Below, one piece after another: positions 44,193-52,692 of a DNA stretch of 64,000 bases. Source of the stretch: Planctomycetota bacterium (GTDB lineage Bacteria > Planctomycetota > UBA8742 > UBA2392); the NCBI GenBank assembly GCA_019912315.1, contig JAIOJA010000025.1, positions 1-64,000 of the forward strand. The letters run 5' to 3'. The notes below the pieces were generated by a model. That model saw only the letters and a list, made by a program, of their open reading frames with translations. It had not been told where the DNA came from and searched no databases. The translations under genes were made by a program, and so were the position numbers. The number at the start of each line of letters is the position of its first letter. Position 1 is the first letter of the stretch.

Positions 44193-45089
44193 ATGCACTC
44201 ACACGAGCTAACCCTCGACACCAACCCGCCCCTTGGGGCGACACTGACCCTGCCCGACGATCCCCGCATCGCCGCCCTGATCGTGCAGGGCAGCGGCGTC
44301 CACGACCGCGACGGCAACATGCACGCCGTCGGGTTCAGGAGTACTCTGTACCGCCGCGTCGGCCGCGAGTTGTCAAAACGCGCCGGCGTTGCCTCACTTC
44401 GATTTGACAAGCGCGGCAGCGAAAAGCCCGCGGGCTCAAGCTACCACTACAGCATCCCCTCTCGCCTCGACGACCTGCGCGCCGCTTTGGGCGTCCTGCG
44501 CAAAAATGAACACACTTCGCAATTGCCGCTCTTCCTGATCGGGCACAGCGAAGGCGCCATGCTGGTTGCCAAGTTGGCCGAGACCGAAGACGTGCGCGGC
44601 GTGGTCAGTCTGGCGGCGCCCTTCGGCAACGTGTTCGAGCTTCAGCGCGAGCGCGCCCGTCGCCTTGCGCGCGAGGCCAAAGGCCCAACCAAGGCCAGGG
44701 GCGAACGTGCGCTCGAGTACTACGACCGTCTGGAACAGTTATTCAAAGAAGGCGCCAGATTATTGCCGGAAGAGTTCCGCGAATTCGCCGCCGAATACAA
44801 AGGCGCCGGCTATCAGGGCTGGGAAAGCTACGAGTGGCTCGCCGGCCACTGGGCCAATGCGCTGGAGGCCGACCCGAAAGTGCCGATGCTGGTCGTGCAG
44901 GGCGGACGAGACGCGCGCCTGTGGCCGGACAACGATGAGCGCTGGGAGAAGTGGTGTTCAACCCGGGACAGTGCCGAATACGTACGCGTCGACCACATGG
45001 GTCACGACCTGAACGACGCCAGACAGAAGGTGTTTCGCGTGGACGACGAAGTACTCGACGTAGTGGCGAAATGGCTGACCAACCATTGA
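44193..45089 (+). CDS. Alpha/beta hydrolase
   Basis: The 298-residue protein has the alpha/beta fold: nucleophile Ser in LIGHSEGAML (about 113-122), an acid in GGRDARLWPDND and a His in VDHMGHDLNDA. The oxyanion-type QGSGVHDRDG is near the start. It would cleave an ester or similar bond; the substrate is unknown. Starts at GTG 44187 or ATG 44193 differ by two residues. It is divergent from yidC, with a shared 160-bp gap for both promoters. Confidence 0.88.
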   Translation: MHSHELTLDTNPPLGATLTLPDDPRIAALIVQGSGVHDRDGNMHAVGFRSTLYRRVGRELSKRAGVASLRFDKRGSEKPAGSSYHYSIPSRLDDLRAALGVLRKNEHTSQLPLFLIGHSEGAMLVAKLAETEDVRGVVSLAAPFGNVFELQRERARRLAREAKGPTKARGERALEYYDRLEQLFKEGARLLPEEFREFAAEYKGAGYQGWESYEWLAGHWANALEADPKVPMLVVQGGRDARLWPDNDERWEKWCSTRDSAEYVRVDHMGHDLNDARQKVFRVDDEVLDVVAKWLTNH

Positions 45090-45113
45090 AAACCCCGGCT
45101 TTCGCCGGGGTTT
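45090..45113. terminator. Bidirectional terminator
   Basis: AAACCCCGGC (45090-45099) pairs fully with GCCGGGGTTT (45104-45113) around TTTC. The A-run on one side and T-run on the other let it end the hydrolase transcript and the kinase transcript coming from the right. Confidence 0.85.
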
Positions 45114-45134
45114 GTCATTCGCATGGTCTTGATT

Positions 45135-46118
45135 CTAGCTCGCGACGAACTGCTTGAACTCCGGGAACAGGTGCATCAGGTATTCGCTGAGTGTGCTGAA
45201 AGTGGGGCCGTAGCCGCCCTTGTAGATGTAGAACTCGAGGTCCGTCGCCGCCTCGCCACCGTCCTGGTAGCGCTTGTTCTTGTCGCGCTCAAGCATACGG
45301 TCCAGTACGCGCTGCAGGTCGTCGTCCACGTTCGGGTTGTAGTGGCTGATCGGCGGAATCGGCTTCTTCTGCACGTTCTCAATGCACACCAACGTATCGT
45401 CGTCGGCAAAAATATTCCGACCGGCCAGCAACTCGTACAGCACCACGCCCAAGCTGAAAATGTCGCTGCGCCCGTCTGTCTGCTCAAAGGCGGCTTGCTC
45501 CGGGCTCATGTACTGAACCTTGCCCATCAACACGTCACCCTCTTTGTCCTTCATGAGGTTGCGGGCCTTGGCGATGCCGAAGTCGGTGAGTTTGCACACG
45601 CCCTCGGTGTCGATCATGATGTTCTTGGGGCTGACATCACGGTGGACTACCCCCAGTAACTCGCCCTGCATGTTGCGCTTCTTGTGAGCGTACTCGAGCG
45701 CGCGGGCGACACGGCTGCAGATGTACACGCACAGTTCGGTCGGGATGCGCTTCTTGTACTGGTGGTGCCGGTCGATGAACTGCTCAAGGTTCACACCCTT
45801 GATGAACTCCATGGCCATGTAGTACTGGCGGCCGGCACGACCAAGCTGGTAAATCTGCACGATGTGCTGGTGAATCAAGTCAGCCACCAGCTTTGCTTCG
45901 CCAATGAACATCTCTACGAACTCATCGTTGGTAGAAAAGTCCTCAAGGATGGTCTTGATGGCCATGCGCTTTTCGAAGCCGTCACTGCCGAGCTGGATGG
46001 CCTCGTAAACCGCGCCCATGCCCCCTTCAGCGAGTTTCTTGATCAGCTTGAAGGTGTTGGTGTCCTGGATGGTGGACAACGCTTCGATGTTGCGCTCGGA
46101 TTTTTTGAAGAGGCTCAA
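45135..46118 (-). CDS. Serine/threonine protein kinase (Hanks type)
   Basis: The 327-residue kinase is soluble: no membrane segment is seen. It has the glycine loop LAEGGMGAVYEA (about 29-40), Lys55 in MAIKTIL, the catalytic HRDVSPKNIM, DFGIAKAR and the activation segment ending YMSPEQA. The start is a TTG at 46118, chosen because AAGGAG lies six bases upstream; frames further up to 46301 lack homology and overlap the divergent gene region. The tail after the kinase core is short, so partners must recruit it. No phosphatase gene is adjacent. Confidence 0.9.
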   Translation of the reverse strand: MSLFKKSERNIEALSTIQDTNTFKLIKKLAEGGMGAVYEAIQLGSDGFEKRMAIKTILEDFSTNDEFVEMFIGEAKLVADLIHQHIVQIYQLGRAGRQYYMAMEFIKGVNLEQFIDRHHQYKKRIPTELCVYICSRVARALEYAHKKRNMQGELLGVVHRDVSPKNIMIDTEGVCKLTDFGIAKARNLMKDKEGDVLMGKVQYMSPEQAAFEQTDGRSDIFSLGVVLYELLAGRNIFADDDTLVCIENVQKKPIPPISHYNPNVDDDLQRVLDRMLERDKNKRYQDGGEAATDLEFYIYKGGYGPTFSTLSEYLMHLFPEFKQFVAS

Positions 46119-46230
46119 GGCCCGCTCCTTGTCGCACCGCCACACGGGCGGCAACGAACCAAATAAAATGTAAGATTCAGGGGTAGCAATATTGCAGACA
46201 GAACGTGCAACTGCAAGCCCCGCCTGACCT

Positions 46231-46869
46231 ATGGAAAAGCCTGAAAACAAAGATCCCGACCCGTCCCTGGAGCGCAAACGCTCGCAGGTGAAGTTGTTCA
46301 AGCGTTGGATGAGGCGCGCCAGGGTACTCTTCGCGCTGGTGGTGGTCGTTATGGGCGTCTACTTTATGGTGAGTTACGGGGTGTACACCCTTCCGGGAGA
46401 GTATCGGGCCGGGTCAAACAAGATCCAGTCGCCGGTTGACGAGGTTATGCCGGGCGACACGGTGATTCTGCTGAGCCTGAACCTGTGGCGTGAGCCGAAG
46501 CTCGGCGACATCGTGATCTATGATCATCCAGACCCCAAAGACGGCGTGCCCAGCCAGTTGATCGGGCGAATCGCCGGGCTGCCCGGTGAGACGGTACACG
46601 CCGTACTGCCGACATTTCGAGTGCAGGACCGTCAGCCCCTCAATGTCGGGTTTGTTGTCGGCCCGGATGCCGCGCTGAAAGATGGCGACGTGATTCCGGC
46701 CGGCGAGTACCTGGTCGTTGCGGACACCGACGCAGTCGCCTACGCCGACAGCCGCGACTTCGGCTACGTGAAGCGCGCGGCGATCAAGAAGAAAGTAATC
46801 TTCAACCTTGCGTACATGATCGGGCAGCGTTCGGCACCGGAGCCGGACAGCCCCGCCAACGAAGAGTAG
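46231..46869 (+). CDS. S26 signal peptidase-like protein lacking catalytic residues
   Basis: One membrane segment (ARVLFALVVVVMGVYFMVSYGV) precedes a domain with type I signal peptidase layout: PGDTVILLSLNL, KLGDIVIYDHPDPKD, LIGRIAGLPGETVHA and GEYLVVADTDAVAYADSRDFGYV. The family's Ser in SGSMxPTL is replaced by AGSNKIQSPVDEV, and the Lys of the 'KRxxGLPGD' box is Gly (IGRIAGLPGE). It is therefore a probable pseudoenzyme, a regulator or binding module. It is divergent from the kinase gene and precedes psd. Loss of activity is inferred from alignment by eye. Confidence 0.65.
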   Translation: MEKPENKDPDPSLERKRSQVKLFKRWMRRARVLFALVVVVMGVYFMVSYGVYTLPGEYRAGSNKIQSPVDEVMPGDTVILLSLNLWREPKLGDIVIYDHPDPKDGVPSQLIGRIAGLPGETVHAVLPTFRVQDRQPLNVGFVVGPDAALKDGDVIPAGEYLVVADTDAVAYADSRDFGYVKRAAIKKKVIFNLAYMIGQRSAPEPDSPANEE

Positions 46870-46912
46870 CTCGCGCCTCCCGTGGGGCGCACGGGTTTGC
46901 TAACCTTCGACG

Positions 46913-47632
46913 ATGCCATTCACCAAGTACGGCTTGCGAGAGTTGTTATTGTTCGGCTTCGTCATTCCCGGCGTGCTGTGGGTCGGCGTATGGGCGTTGG
47001 CCTGGTACGTGCATCCGGCGCTTTGGGCGGTGGGGGCGATCCCGCTGTTCCTGACCGGGTTCAACCTGAACTTCTTCCGCGACCCTGAGCGCGAGTTGCC
47101 CGGCGACGAATTTACCGTCGTCAGCCCGGCCGACGGCACGGTCACGGATGTCGGCGAGAAAGACCTGACCGAGTACCTGGAAGGCAAGCACCAGGGCATC
47201 GGTATTTTCCTGAGCGTCTTCGACGTTCACGTGAACCGTGCGCCGCTGGATGGCACGCTGGAGTACTCGCGCCACCAGGACGGCGAATACCGCGACGCCC
47301 GCGATCCCGAATGCAGCATCCTGAACGAAGCCCAGAACCTGGGGTTCAAGAGCAAGTGGGGGCCGCGTTACTACGTCCGCCAGATCACCGGTCTGATCGC
47401 CCGGCGCATCGTGCTCGGCATCAAGGAAGGCGACGCCGTCAAACGGGGCGAGCGCTTCGGCATGTTGAAATTCGGCAGCCGCACGGAGTTGTATTTCGAC
47501 AACGATTTCGAGGTAGAATGGAAGGTGAAGGTCGGCGACAAGGTCAAAGGCGGCGGCACTGTAATCGCGACGGTCAAAGTCGCCGGCGCATCAAACCCCG
47601 ATCCAGAAAACAAACAGGCCGCACCCGCCTGA
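46913..47632 (+). CDS. psd: Phosphatidylserine decarboxylase
   Basis: Psd converts phosphatidylserine to phosphatidylethanolamine. The 239 residues are the short type: two N-terminal hydrophobic segments, FFRDPERELP, VVSPADGTV, FLSVFDVHVNRAP, and the self-cleavage site between Gly188 and Ser189 in LKFGSRTELYF, which generates the pyruvoyl group. pssA is at 50070, so the two steps of phosphatidylethanolamine synthesis lie close together, with two secreted paralogues between. The next gene starts nine bases after the stop. Confidence 0.95.
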   Translation: MPFTKYGLRELLLFGFVIPGVLWVGVWALAWYVHPALWAVGAIPLFLTGFNLNFFRDPERELPGDEFTVVSPADGTVTDVGEKDLTEYLEGKHQGIGIFLSVFDVHVNRAPLDGTLEYSRHQDGEYRDARDPECSILNEAQNLGFKSKWGPRYYVRQITGLIARRIVLGIKEGDAVKRGERFGMLKFGSRTELYFDNDFEVEWKVKVGDKVKGGGTVIATVKVAGASNPDPENKQAAPA

Positions 47633-47641
47633 GGAGGCCGT

Positions 47642-48853
47642 ATGCGTCGATTCCTGCTGTGCCTGGCGCCGATTCTACTGGTTTGCGTGAATGCAGGCGC
47701 TGAGCCGAAGGAAGAGCGGAAGGTAAACTGCGTGTATCCCGGCGAGGTTTTTCAGAACGCCTTGGGGGATTTCGCGACCCAGCTTGGCTACACGTTGGAA
47801 CTGGGTGAATACGAAGACACCTGGGAGCTGGAGCAGCCCATCTGGGTTCATGCCAAGGGTGTGCCTGCAACCCGCGCCGCGGAGATGATCAGCGCGTCGG
47901 GCGGGTTACGCGTTGACCTCAGCGCTACCGCCCGCACCATCAGTCTGTCCGAGTTTGATGACGACAGGTTGCCGGCGACGGAGGTGCGTTCGTTCAAGGT
48001 CGAAAAGCTGGTACGGGAGTTCCTGGGCTACCAGAAGCGCTACGGGCGCGTGCGCGTGGGCGAAGAAGCCCCGGACCTGACGTACCGGCCAAGCGGCACC
48101 GAAGAACTGCGCGACGCCGTGGAGGAAATCCTGCGATTAACCGAAACAGGCGGCGGCGGATCGGCGCTTGGCATGCGCCTGGTTTACTCGCGGGACGCGA
48201 CGGACATCGCGAAAATCGCCGAGTTGCTGAAGTTGCTGGAGGCCCCCGGCGAGAGCGAGGCCCTGCGCCAGGATCGCGACAATCGCGCGCACATGCAGAG
48301 CCTGCGCAGCGAGTTCGCGGGCGCCGACCAACTGGTAAGCGCCGTGCTGTGGCAGCTTTTCAAGGACGCGCGCATTCCTGTGTACATTGACCACAGCGTG
48401 ATTGAGGCGCTGGACTTCGAGTATGACACGACGCGCGTGCCTTTGCGTAAAGATCGCACGCACTACGACGCGCTGGTGGAGTTGGCGCGCGAGCAGGAGT
48501 TTTCGGTGGATTCGGTCAACGGCGCGCTGCGCCTGCACTCTCTGGACTGGATGGGTTCAGCCAGTTATCGCGTCTACGATGTTTCCGGACTTCTGGCAGA
48601 GCTGGAGACAGAGTACGCGGCCCTGAAAACGGACGGCAGTCTTGAAGAGGGATATCGCGGCGACTTGCGCACCGAAGGCGGCGTGGAAGTGGTCGTGAAC
48701 GCGCTGGAGCAGCAGTTGGACAACGCGGGGCACGCGCCGCTGATCCGCGCCTATGGCTCGCGCATAGTGGTGGTTGGCGGCATCGACATCGTGGACCGGG
48801 CCGGCAGCATTCTGACCGCGCTGGGCTGGAACGAAGGCAAGGAGCCGAAATGA
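47642..48853 (+). CDS. Secreted protein of unknown family (paralogue A)
   Basis: The strong GAGGAGG overlapping the psd stop and a signal peptide (MRRFLLCLAPILLVCVNAGAE) mark a real start. The 403-residue protein has alternating short domains reminiscent of the STN/secretin N-terminal type (FQNALGDFATQLGYTLE; THYDALVELAREQEFSVDSVNGALRLHSL). The last 120 residues (YRVYDVSGLL...GGVEVVVNALEQQLD...SILTALGW) recur in the next gene. It overlaps that gene by ATGA. The function is unknown, and the link to lipid genes is positional only. Confidence 0.75.
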   Translation: MRRFLLCLAPILLVCVNAGAEPKEERKVNCVYPGEVFQNALGDFATQLGYTLELGEYEDTWELEQPIWVHAKGVPATRAAEMISASGGLRVDLSATARTISLSEFDDDRLPATEVRSFKVEKLVREFLGYQKRYGRVRVGEEAPDLTYRPSGTEELRDAVEEILRLTETGGGGSALGMRLVYSRDATDIAKIAELLKLLEAPGESEALRQDRDNRAHMQSLRSEFAGADQLVSAVLWQLFKDARIPVYIDHSVIEALDFEYDTTRVPLRKDRTHYDALVELAREQEFSVDSVNGALRLHSLDWMGSASYRVYDVSGLLAELETEYAALKTDGSLEEGYRGDLRTEGGVEVVVNALEQQLDNAGHAPLIRAYGSRIVVVGGIDIVDRAGSILTALGWNEGKEPK

Positions 48854-50070
48854 GGACATTGGCAGTACTGGCCATTCTGGGCGCACTGGCAATTTGCACG
48901 ACGGCCCAGGACGCACCCTCCACGGTTGACATGACCCAGTACGGCGGCAGTGGGCAAGAGCTTCTTGCTGTCACGGCCGAATCACTTGAGCTGAAAGTGA
49001 CGTCGCCCCTGATTTCTGAGGACGACCTGTCGGGGCCCTGCTGGATCATCAGTCGCGGTACTCCCCGTGCAAACGTCAGCGAGCTGCTGTCGGTCGCGCT
49101 GGGGTGTCCAGTGGCGATTGACGAAGCGACAAACAGGTTGCTGGTGTCACTGCCGCAAGCCAGCGCGCCGACAGGAACCGTGAAGGGCTACGATGTCAGC
49201 GTGCTTGCCGGCAGATTCGTGGAGTACGTGAACAGCTACGGACAAACGCGCGCGAAGCCGGGGCCGGGTGAGAATGCAGGACGAGAGCAAACGGCCGCAC
49301 AGCACCTCGCCGATCTGTTGTCGGACCTGCTGTTCGAGTCGCGTGGCGCGTTGTTCGATCCGTCCGTTGTCGGTGACCGTGTGCTGGTTACCGCTGACGT
49401 CAGAAGCCACGCGCGCGTGCGGGAAGCACTGGACCTGCTGATGTCAGAAGCGGGTGGTGAGTCCGCGGCGATGAAGGACGAACGCGCGGTTGCGGATAAG
49501 CTGAAGCAGGCGAAGTTTTCGGGTGAGCTTGAGGGAACACCTGTCGCCAGCGTGATTGCCGCAATCTGCGACGCCGCCGGCGTGGGCATGGTGCTGGCGC
49601 CGGTCTTTGCGGAAAGCGCCGGTGACTCGCACATTGATTTCAGCGTCGAGGAAGAAATCACCGCCTGGCAGGCGGTGGAATTGCTGTTTCATCGCCTCGA
49701 AGAAGAGGACTGGAGCTTTGATTTCACGTCCCGTTGCGGTGCTGTGGTGATCGAGAATACGGCTCACGACATTCACATCGGCTATCGCGTGTACGACGTG
49801 GGCGGGCTTTTGAAGAAGCTGAACGCGTCCTACCAGCGCCAGAAGACGGCGCCGGGCAAGGCCGACGGTTTTGAAGGCGACCTGCGGGACGCGGGCGGAG
49901 TGGACGTCATTGTAGACGCCCTGGAAACTCAACTGGAAGCATCCGATCGAGCCTTCGGGGCCGACGTGTACGCATACGCCGGCAGGGTGGTCGTGCGCGG
50001 GGGCCACAGGGCCGTCGATGCGGCCACCAGCATTCTTGAGGAAATGGGTTGGGAGCCTCCGAAAGACTGA
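48850..50070 (+). CDS. Secreted protein of unknown family (paralogue B)
   Basis: This gene overlaps the preceding paralogue by four bases and ends within the pssA start (TGATG). A signal peptide (MRTLAVLAILGALAICTTAQ) is followed by 386 residues. The C-terminal block YRVYDVGGLLKKLNASY, GFEGDLRDAGGVDVIVDALETQLE and GRVVVRGGHRAVDAATSILEEMGW matches that of paralogue A, showing tandem duplication. A middle segment (GTPVASVIAAICDAAGVGMVLAP) again resembles an STN-like domain. The function is unknown. Confidence 0.75.
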   Translation: MRTLAVLAILGALAICTTAQDAPSTVDMTQYGGSGQELLAVTAESLELKVTSPLISEDDLSGPCWIISRGTPRANVSELLSVALGCPVAIDEATNRLLVSLPQASAPTGTVKGYDVSVLAGRFVEYVNSYGQTRAKPGPGENAGREQTAAQHLADLLSDLLFESRGALFDPSVVGDRVLVTADVRSHARVREALDLLMSEAGGESAAMKDERAVADKLKQAKFSGELEGTPVASVIAAICDAAGVGMVLAPVFAESAGDSHIDFSVEEEITAWQAVELLFHRLEEEDWSFDFTSRCGAVVIENTAHDIHIGYRVYDVGGLLKKLNASYQRQKTAPGKADGFEGDLRDAGGVDVIVDALETQLEASDRAFGADVYAYAGRVVVRGGHRAVDAATSILEEMGWEPPKD

Positions 50071-51077
50071 TGCCGGACAACAGCGCCGAGTCGGATTCAC
50101 AGCGCCGGGCAGAAATATCGACCAGTGGTCGGTTGATCCAGCTTGACGCGTCCGAAAGCGGCACGTTGCCGGGCGTCAACACGTCGCGCCGCTCCCGTCG
50201 CCGCCAGCGGATGCCGGGGCTGGCGATGCTGCCTACCGCCCTGACACTCGGCAACGCGATTGCCGGTATCGCCGCGCTGATCGAACTTGCCAAGGCTTAC
50301 GCGGCAATCGGCAACGACCCTGCGGAAGTCTACGTACGTCTGAGCTACGCGGCTCTGCTTATCGGCGCCGGAATGCTGTTCGACGCCATGGATGGCAAGG
50401 TCGCGCGCATGACCGCCACCACCGGGCGCTTCGGCGCTGAACTGGACAGTCTATGTGACGCCGTCACTTTCGGTGTCGTGCCTGCCCTTATGATCCGCGT
50501 CGCCGGCGACTTCTTTTTCGCCAGCCTCGACTTCGACACCAAGATTCTATGGGCCGTCAGCGCACTGTACGCCTGCTGCGCGATTCTGCGTCTCGCCCGC
50601 TACAACGTGGAAACAGACGCCGACGACGATCACACCTCGTTTCGAGGATTGCCTTCTCCCGCCGCGGCCGCGAGCATCGCCGGCATAGTGCTGGCGCTGT
50701 CATGGATGCACGAGACATTCCACTGGTTTGCCGAAGAGCCGTGGCCGTGGATTCTGCGCTTTGCCATGCCACTCGCCTGCGCGTTCATCGGGCTGATGAT
50801 GGTTACCCGTGTACGCTATATCCACCTGTTCAACAGGCTCGTGTCGCGCAAACAGAGCCTGCGCACGATGGTCGTGTTTCTGCTGCTGGTGACGCTGGTC
50901 TGGATTTTCGGCGACTACTGGCGTCTCACAATCCCCGGGCTCATGCTGGTGTACGTGTTTTCGGGGCCCGGGTACTTCGCCTACCGGTTCATTCGCGGGC
51001 GCGGGCTGCTGGGAAGGCGACTTGCGGTGGCTGAGAGGAAGCGCCGCCGCAATGAGCAGGCGCCCAAGACGAGCTGA
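50070..51077 (+). CDS. pssA: CDP-diacylglycerol-serine O-phosphatidyltransferase
   Basis: PssA joins CDP-diacylglycerol and serine to give phosphatidylserine, the substrate of Psd (46913). The CDP-alcohol phosphatidyltransferase motif is complete: Asp105, Asp108-Gly109, Ala112-Arg113, Gly122, Asp126 and Asp130. Eight or so membrane segments follow. An N-terminal extension of about 47 residues is polar and then Arg-rich (RRSRRRQR). The ATG at 50070 overlaps the upstream TGA. The family also includes phosphatidylglycerol synthases, but the pairing with psd supports PssA. Confidence 0.92.
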   Translation: MPDNSAESDSQRRAEISTSGRLIQLDASESGTLPGVNTSRRSRRRQRMPGLAMLPTALTLGNAIAGIAALIELAKAYAAIGNDPAEVYVRLSYAALLIGAGMLFDAMDGKVARMTATTGRFGAELDSLCDAVTFGVVPALMIRVAGDFFFASLDFDTKILWAVSALYACCAILRLARYNVETDADDDHTSFRGLPSPAAAASIAGIVLALSWMHETFHWFAEEPWPWILRFAMPLACAFIGLMMVTRVRYIHLFNRLVSRKQSLRTMVVFLLLVTLVWIFGDYWRLTIPGLMLVYVFSGPGYFAYRFIRGRGLLGRRLAVAERKRRRNEQAPKTS

Positions 51078-51078
51078 G

Positions 51079-52155
51079 ATGGGCGCGAAGATCCTCGGTG
51101 CTGACCAGGTTGATGAAGCCGCGAGACTGCTGCGCGCGGGTAAACTCGTGGCGTTTCCCACGGATACGGTATATGGCGTCGCCGCGCTTGCGGACGCCGG
51201 CTTTCACAGCGCGAACCTCGCCGCATTCAAGGGCGGCCGCCCGGAGCCATTTGCCCTTCACGCTCCGGATGTCGAATCGGCCTTGCGTTTCGTCGGCGAC
51301 CTGCATGAGCTCGAACGCCACGCGGTAACGGGACTCTGCCCGCGCGGCGTCACCGTGATTGTGGCCCAGGGCCCGCAACAAAAGGGGCTTGGATTGCGGG
51401 TCGTGCGGCATGACGTCGGCTCGGAGTTTCTGTCCGGGGCAGGCGCCGCCGTGGTCGCCACCAGCGCCAACGTTCACGGGCAGCCGCCGTTGCGCGATCC
51501 TGGAAAGATTGCCGAGTTGCCCGGGCTGGATGCCGTGCTCGATGCCGGCGAGTTGCCCGAACGCCCGGCGTCGACGGTCGTGCGCCTGCTGCGTTGCGGC
51601 GTCGAGATCCTGCGCGAAGGCGCCGTCAGCCGCGATAAGCTGGGCAGACTTTTCACGCGAAGTGTTGAGTTCGTGTGCCTGGGCAACCTGAACCGCAGTG
51701 CATTCGCGCACCGGTTGCTCGAGGCGATGCAGGCTTGGTACGCGGATCGTCTGACGGCGTTTGTTCCCGGCTACTCGCTTGCCTCAAGCGGTCTGATCGC
51801 GCGTCCGACAGCTCGTTCGCCGCGGCCGATGCAAGCGGCGGCCGCGGCGAACGGGGTTGATCTGAAGGCTCACAGGCCTACGCGCTTTGTCGCGTCGCGT
51901 GTCGCCAATGCCGACCTGGCGATTTCCATGGGGGCGGATGTCGCCGACGAAGTTCGCGCCGCCTCCGCGCCGGCGCAATGCTGGTCGGTGCTGGACCCCA
52001 TGGGCGGGTCGGAACGGGGCTACTTCGAGACGGCGGCGCAGGTCCGAGCGCATATGGAAACGCTGCTGGCGCGTACGGCCCGAATTCGTGAGAGCGACGA
52101 CGCGTTGGAAGCAGGCTTCGAAAAGCTATTCTCACGGCCAGGAGAGACGGCATGA
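51079..52155 (+). CDS. Fused Sua5/TsaC-type synthase and low-molecular-weight phosphatase
   Basis: The 358 residues hold two enzymes. Residues 1-190 form a Sua5/YrdC domain that makes threonylcarbamoyl-AMP for tRNA t6A: KLVAFPTDTVYGVAA (22-36) and VATSANVHGQP. Residues 195-358 form a low-molecular-weight phosphatase with the CX5R loop C200-LGNLN-R206 and the acid loop D306-PMGG. The ATG at 51079 lies one base after pssA, and rpiB overlaps the end by ATGA. In Bacillus these are the separate neighbours ywlC, ywlE and ywlF. In YwlE the loop threonine selects phospho-arginine; here it is Leu204, so tyrosine-type specificity is more likely. The specificity is an inference. Confidence 0.9.
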   Translation: MGAKILGADQVDEAARLLRAGKLVAFPTDTVYGVAALADAGFHSANLAAFKGGRPEPFALHAPDVESALRFVGDLHELERHAVTGLCPRGVTVIVAQGPQQKGLGLRVVRHDVGSEFLSGAGAAVVATSANVHGQPPLRDPGKIAELPGLDAVLDAGELPERPASTVVRLLRCGVEILREGAVSRDKLGRLFTRSVEFVCLGNLNRSAFAHRLLEAMQAWYADRLTAFVPGYSLASSGLIARPTARSPRPMQAAAAANGVDLKAHRPTRFVASRVANADLAISMGADVADEVRAASAPAQCWSVLDPMGGSERGYFETAAQVRAHMETLLARTARIRESDDALEAGFEKLFSRPGETA

Positions 52156-52616
52156 AGATCGCAATCGGCAGCGACCACGCAGGATACTCGATGAAGCTTG
52201 AACTGGTGGCTCACCTTAAATCCCAGGGACACCAGGTGGATGACGTCGGGCCCTACGATGACCAGCGCGTGGACTACCCGGATTTCGCGCGCAAGGTGGG
52301 CGAAAACGTGGTGAAGGGGCTTGCCCAGAGGGGCGTGCTGGTTTGCGGCTCGGGTATCGGGATGGCCATGGCAGCCAACAAGGTGCCCGGCTGTCGCGCG
52401 ATCACGATTCACAACTGCTGGGAAGCCGAATTTTCCCGCCGCCACAACAACGCGAACGTGGCCTGTTTTGGCGGGCGCAGTATGGGCCCGGAGGTGGTGA
52501 AGGGCGCGCTTGATGTATTCCTCGCCACCGAGTTCGAGGGCGGTCGTCATGCTGACCGCGTGGCGAAAATCTCCCGTCTGGACGGCAGCGCCCCTCCAGA
52601 CATACCCGGCGAATAG
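52152..52616 (+). CDS. rpiB: Ribose-5-phosphate isomerase B
   Basis: RpiB interconverts ribose-5-phosphate and ribulose-5-phosphate in the pentose phosphate pathway. The 154-residue protein has MKIAIGSDHAG at the start (Asp8, His9), the active Cys65 in VLVCGSGIGMAMAANK, and HNNANVACFGGR. It overlaps the fused upstream gene by four bases and matches the ywlF position in the ywlC-ywlE-ywlF order of Bacillus. Confidence 0.95.
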   Translation: MKIAIGSDHAGYSMKLELVAHLKSQGHQVDDVGPYDDQRVDYPDFARKVGENVVKGLAQRGVLVCGSGIGMAMAANKVPGCRAITIHNCWEAEFSRRHNNANVACFGGRSMGPEVVKGALDVFLATEFEGGRHADRVAKISRLDGSAPPDIPGE

Positions 52617-52692
52617 GACAACCATCGAAACACGCTGCCGCCCACTGACTTCCGGACTCCCGGCGGGTCGGTTTCGCCTGTAAACTCCGGTC

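Noticed and set aside
42031..44198. Longer YidC starting at 44198
   Set aside because: The first 56 residues lack any membrane or family feature and run into the hydrolase promoter region; ATG 44030 has a ribosome site.
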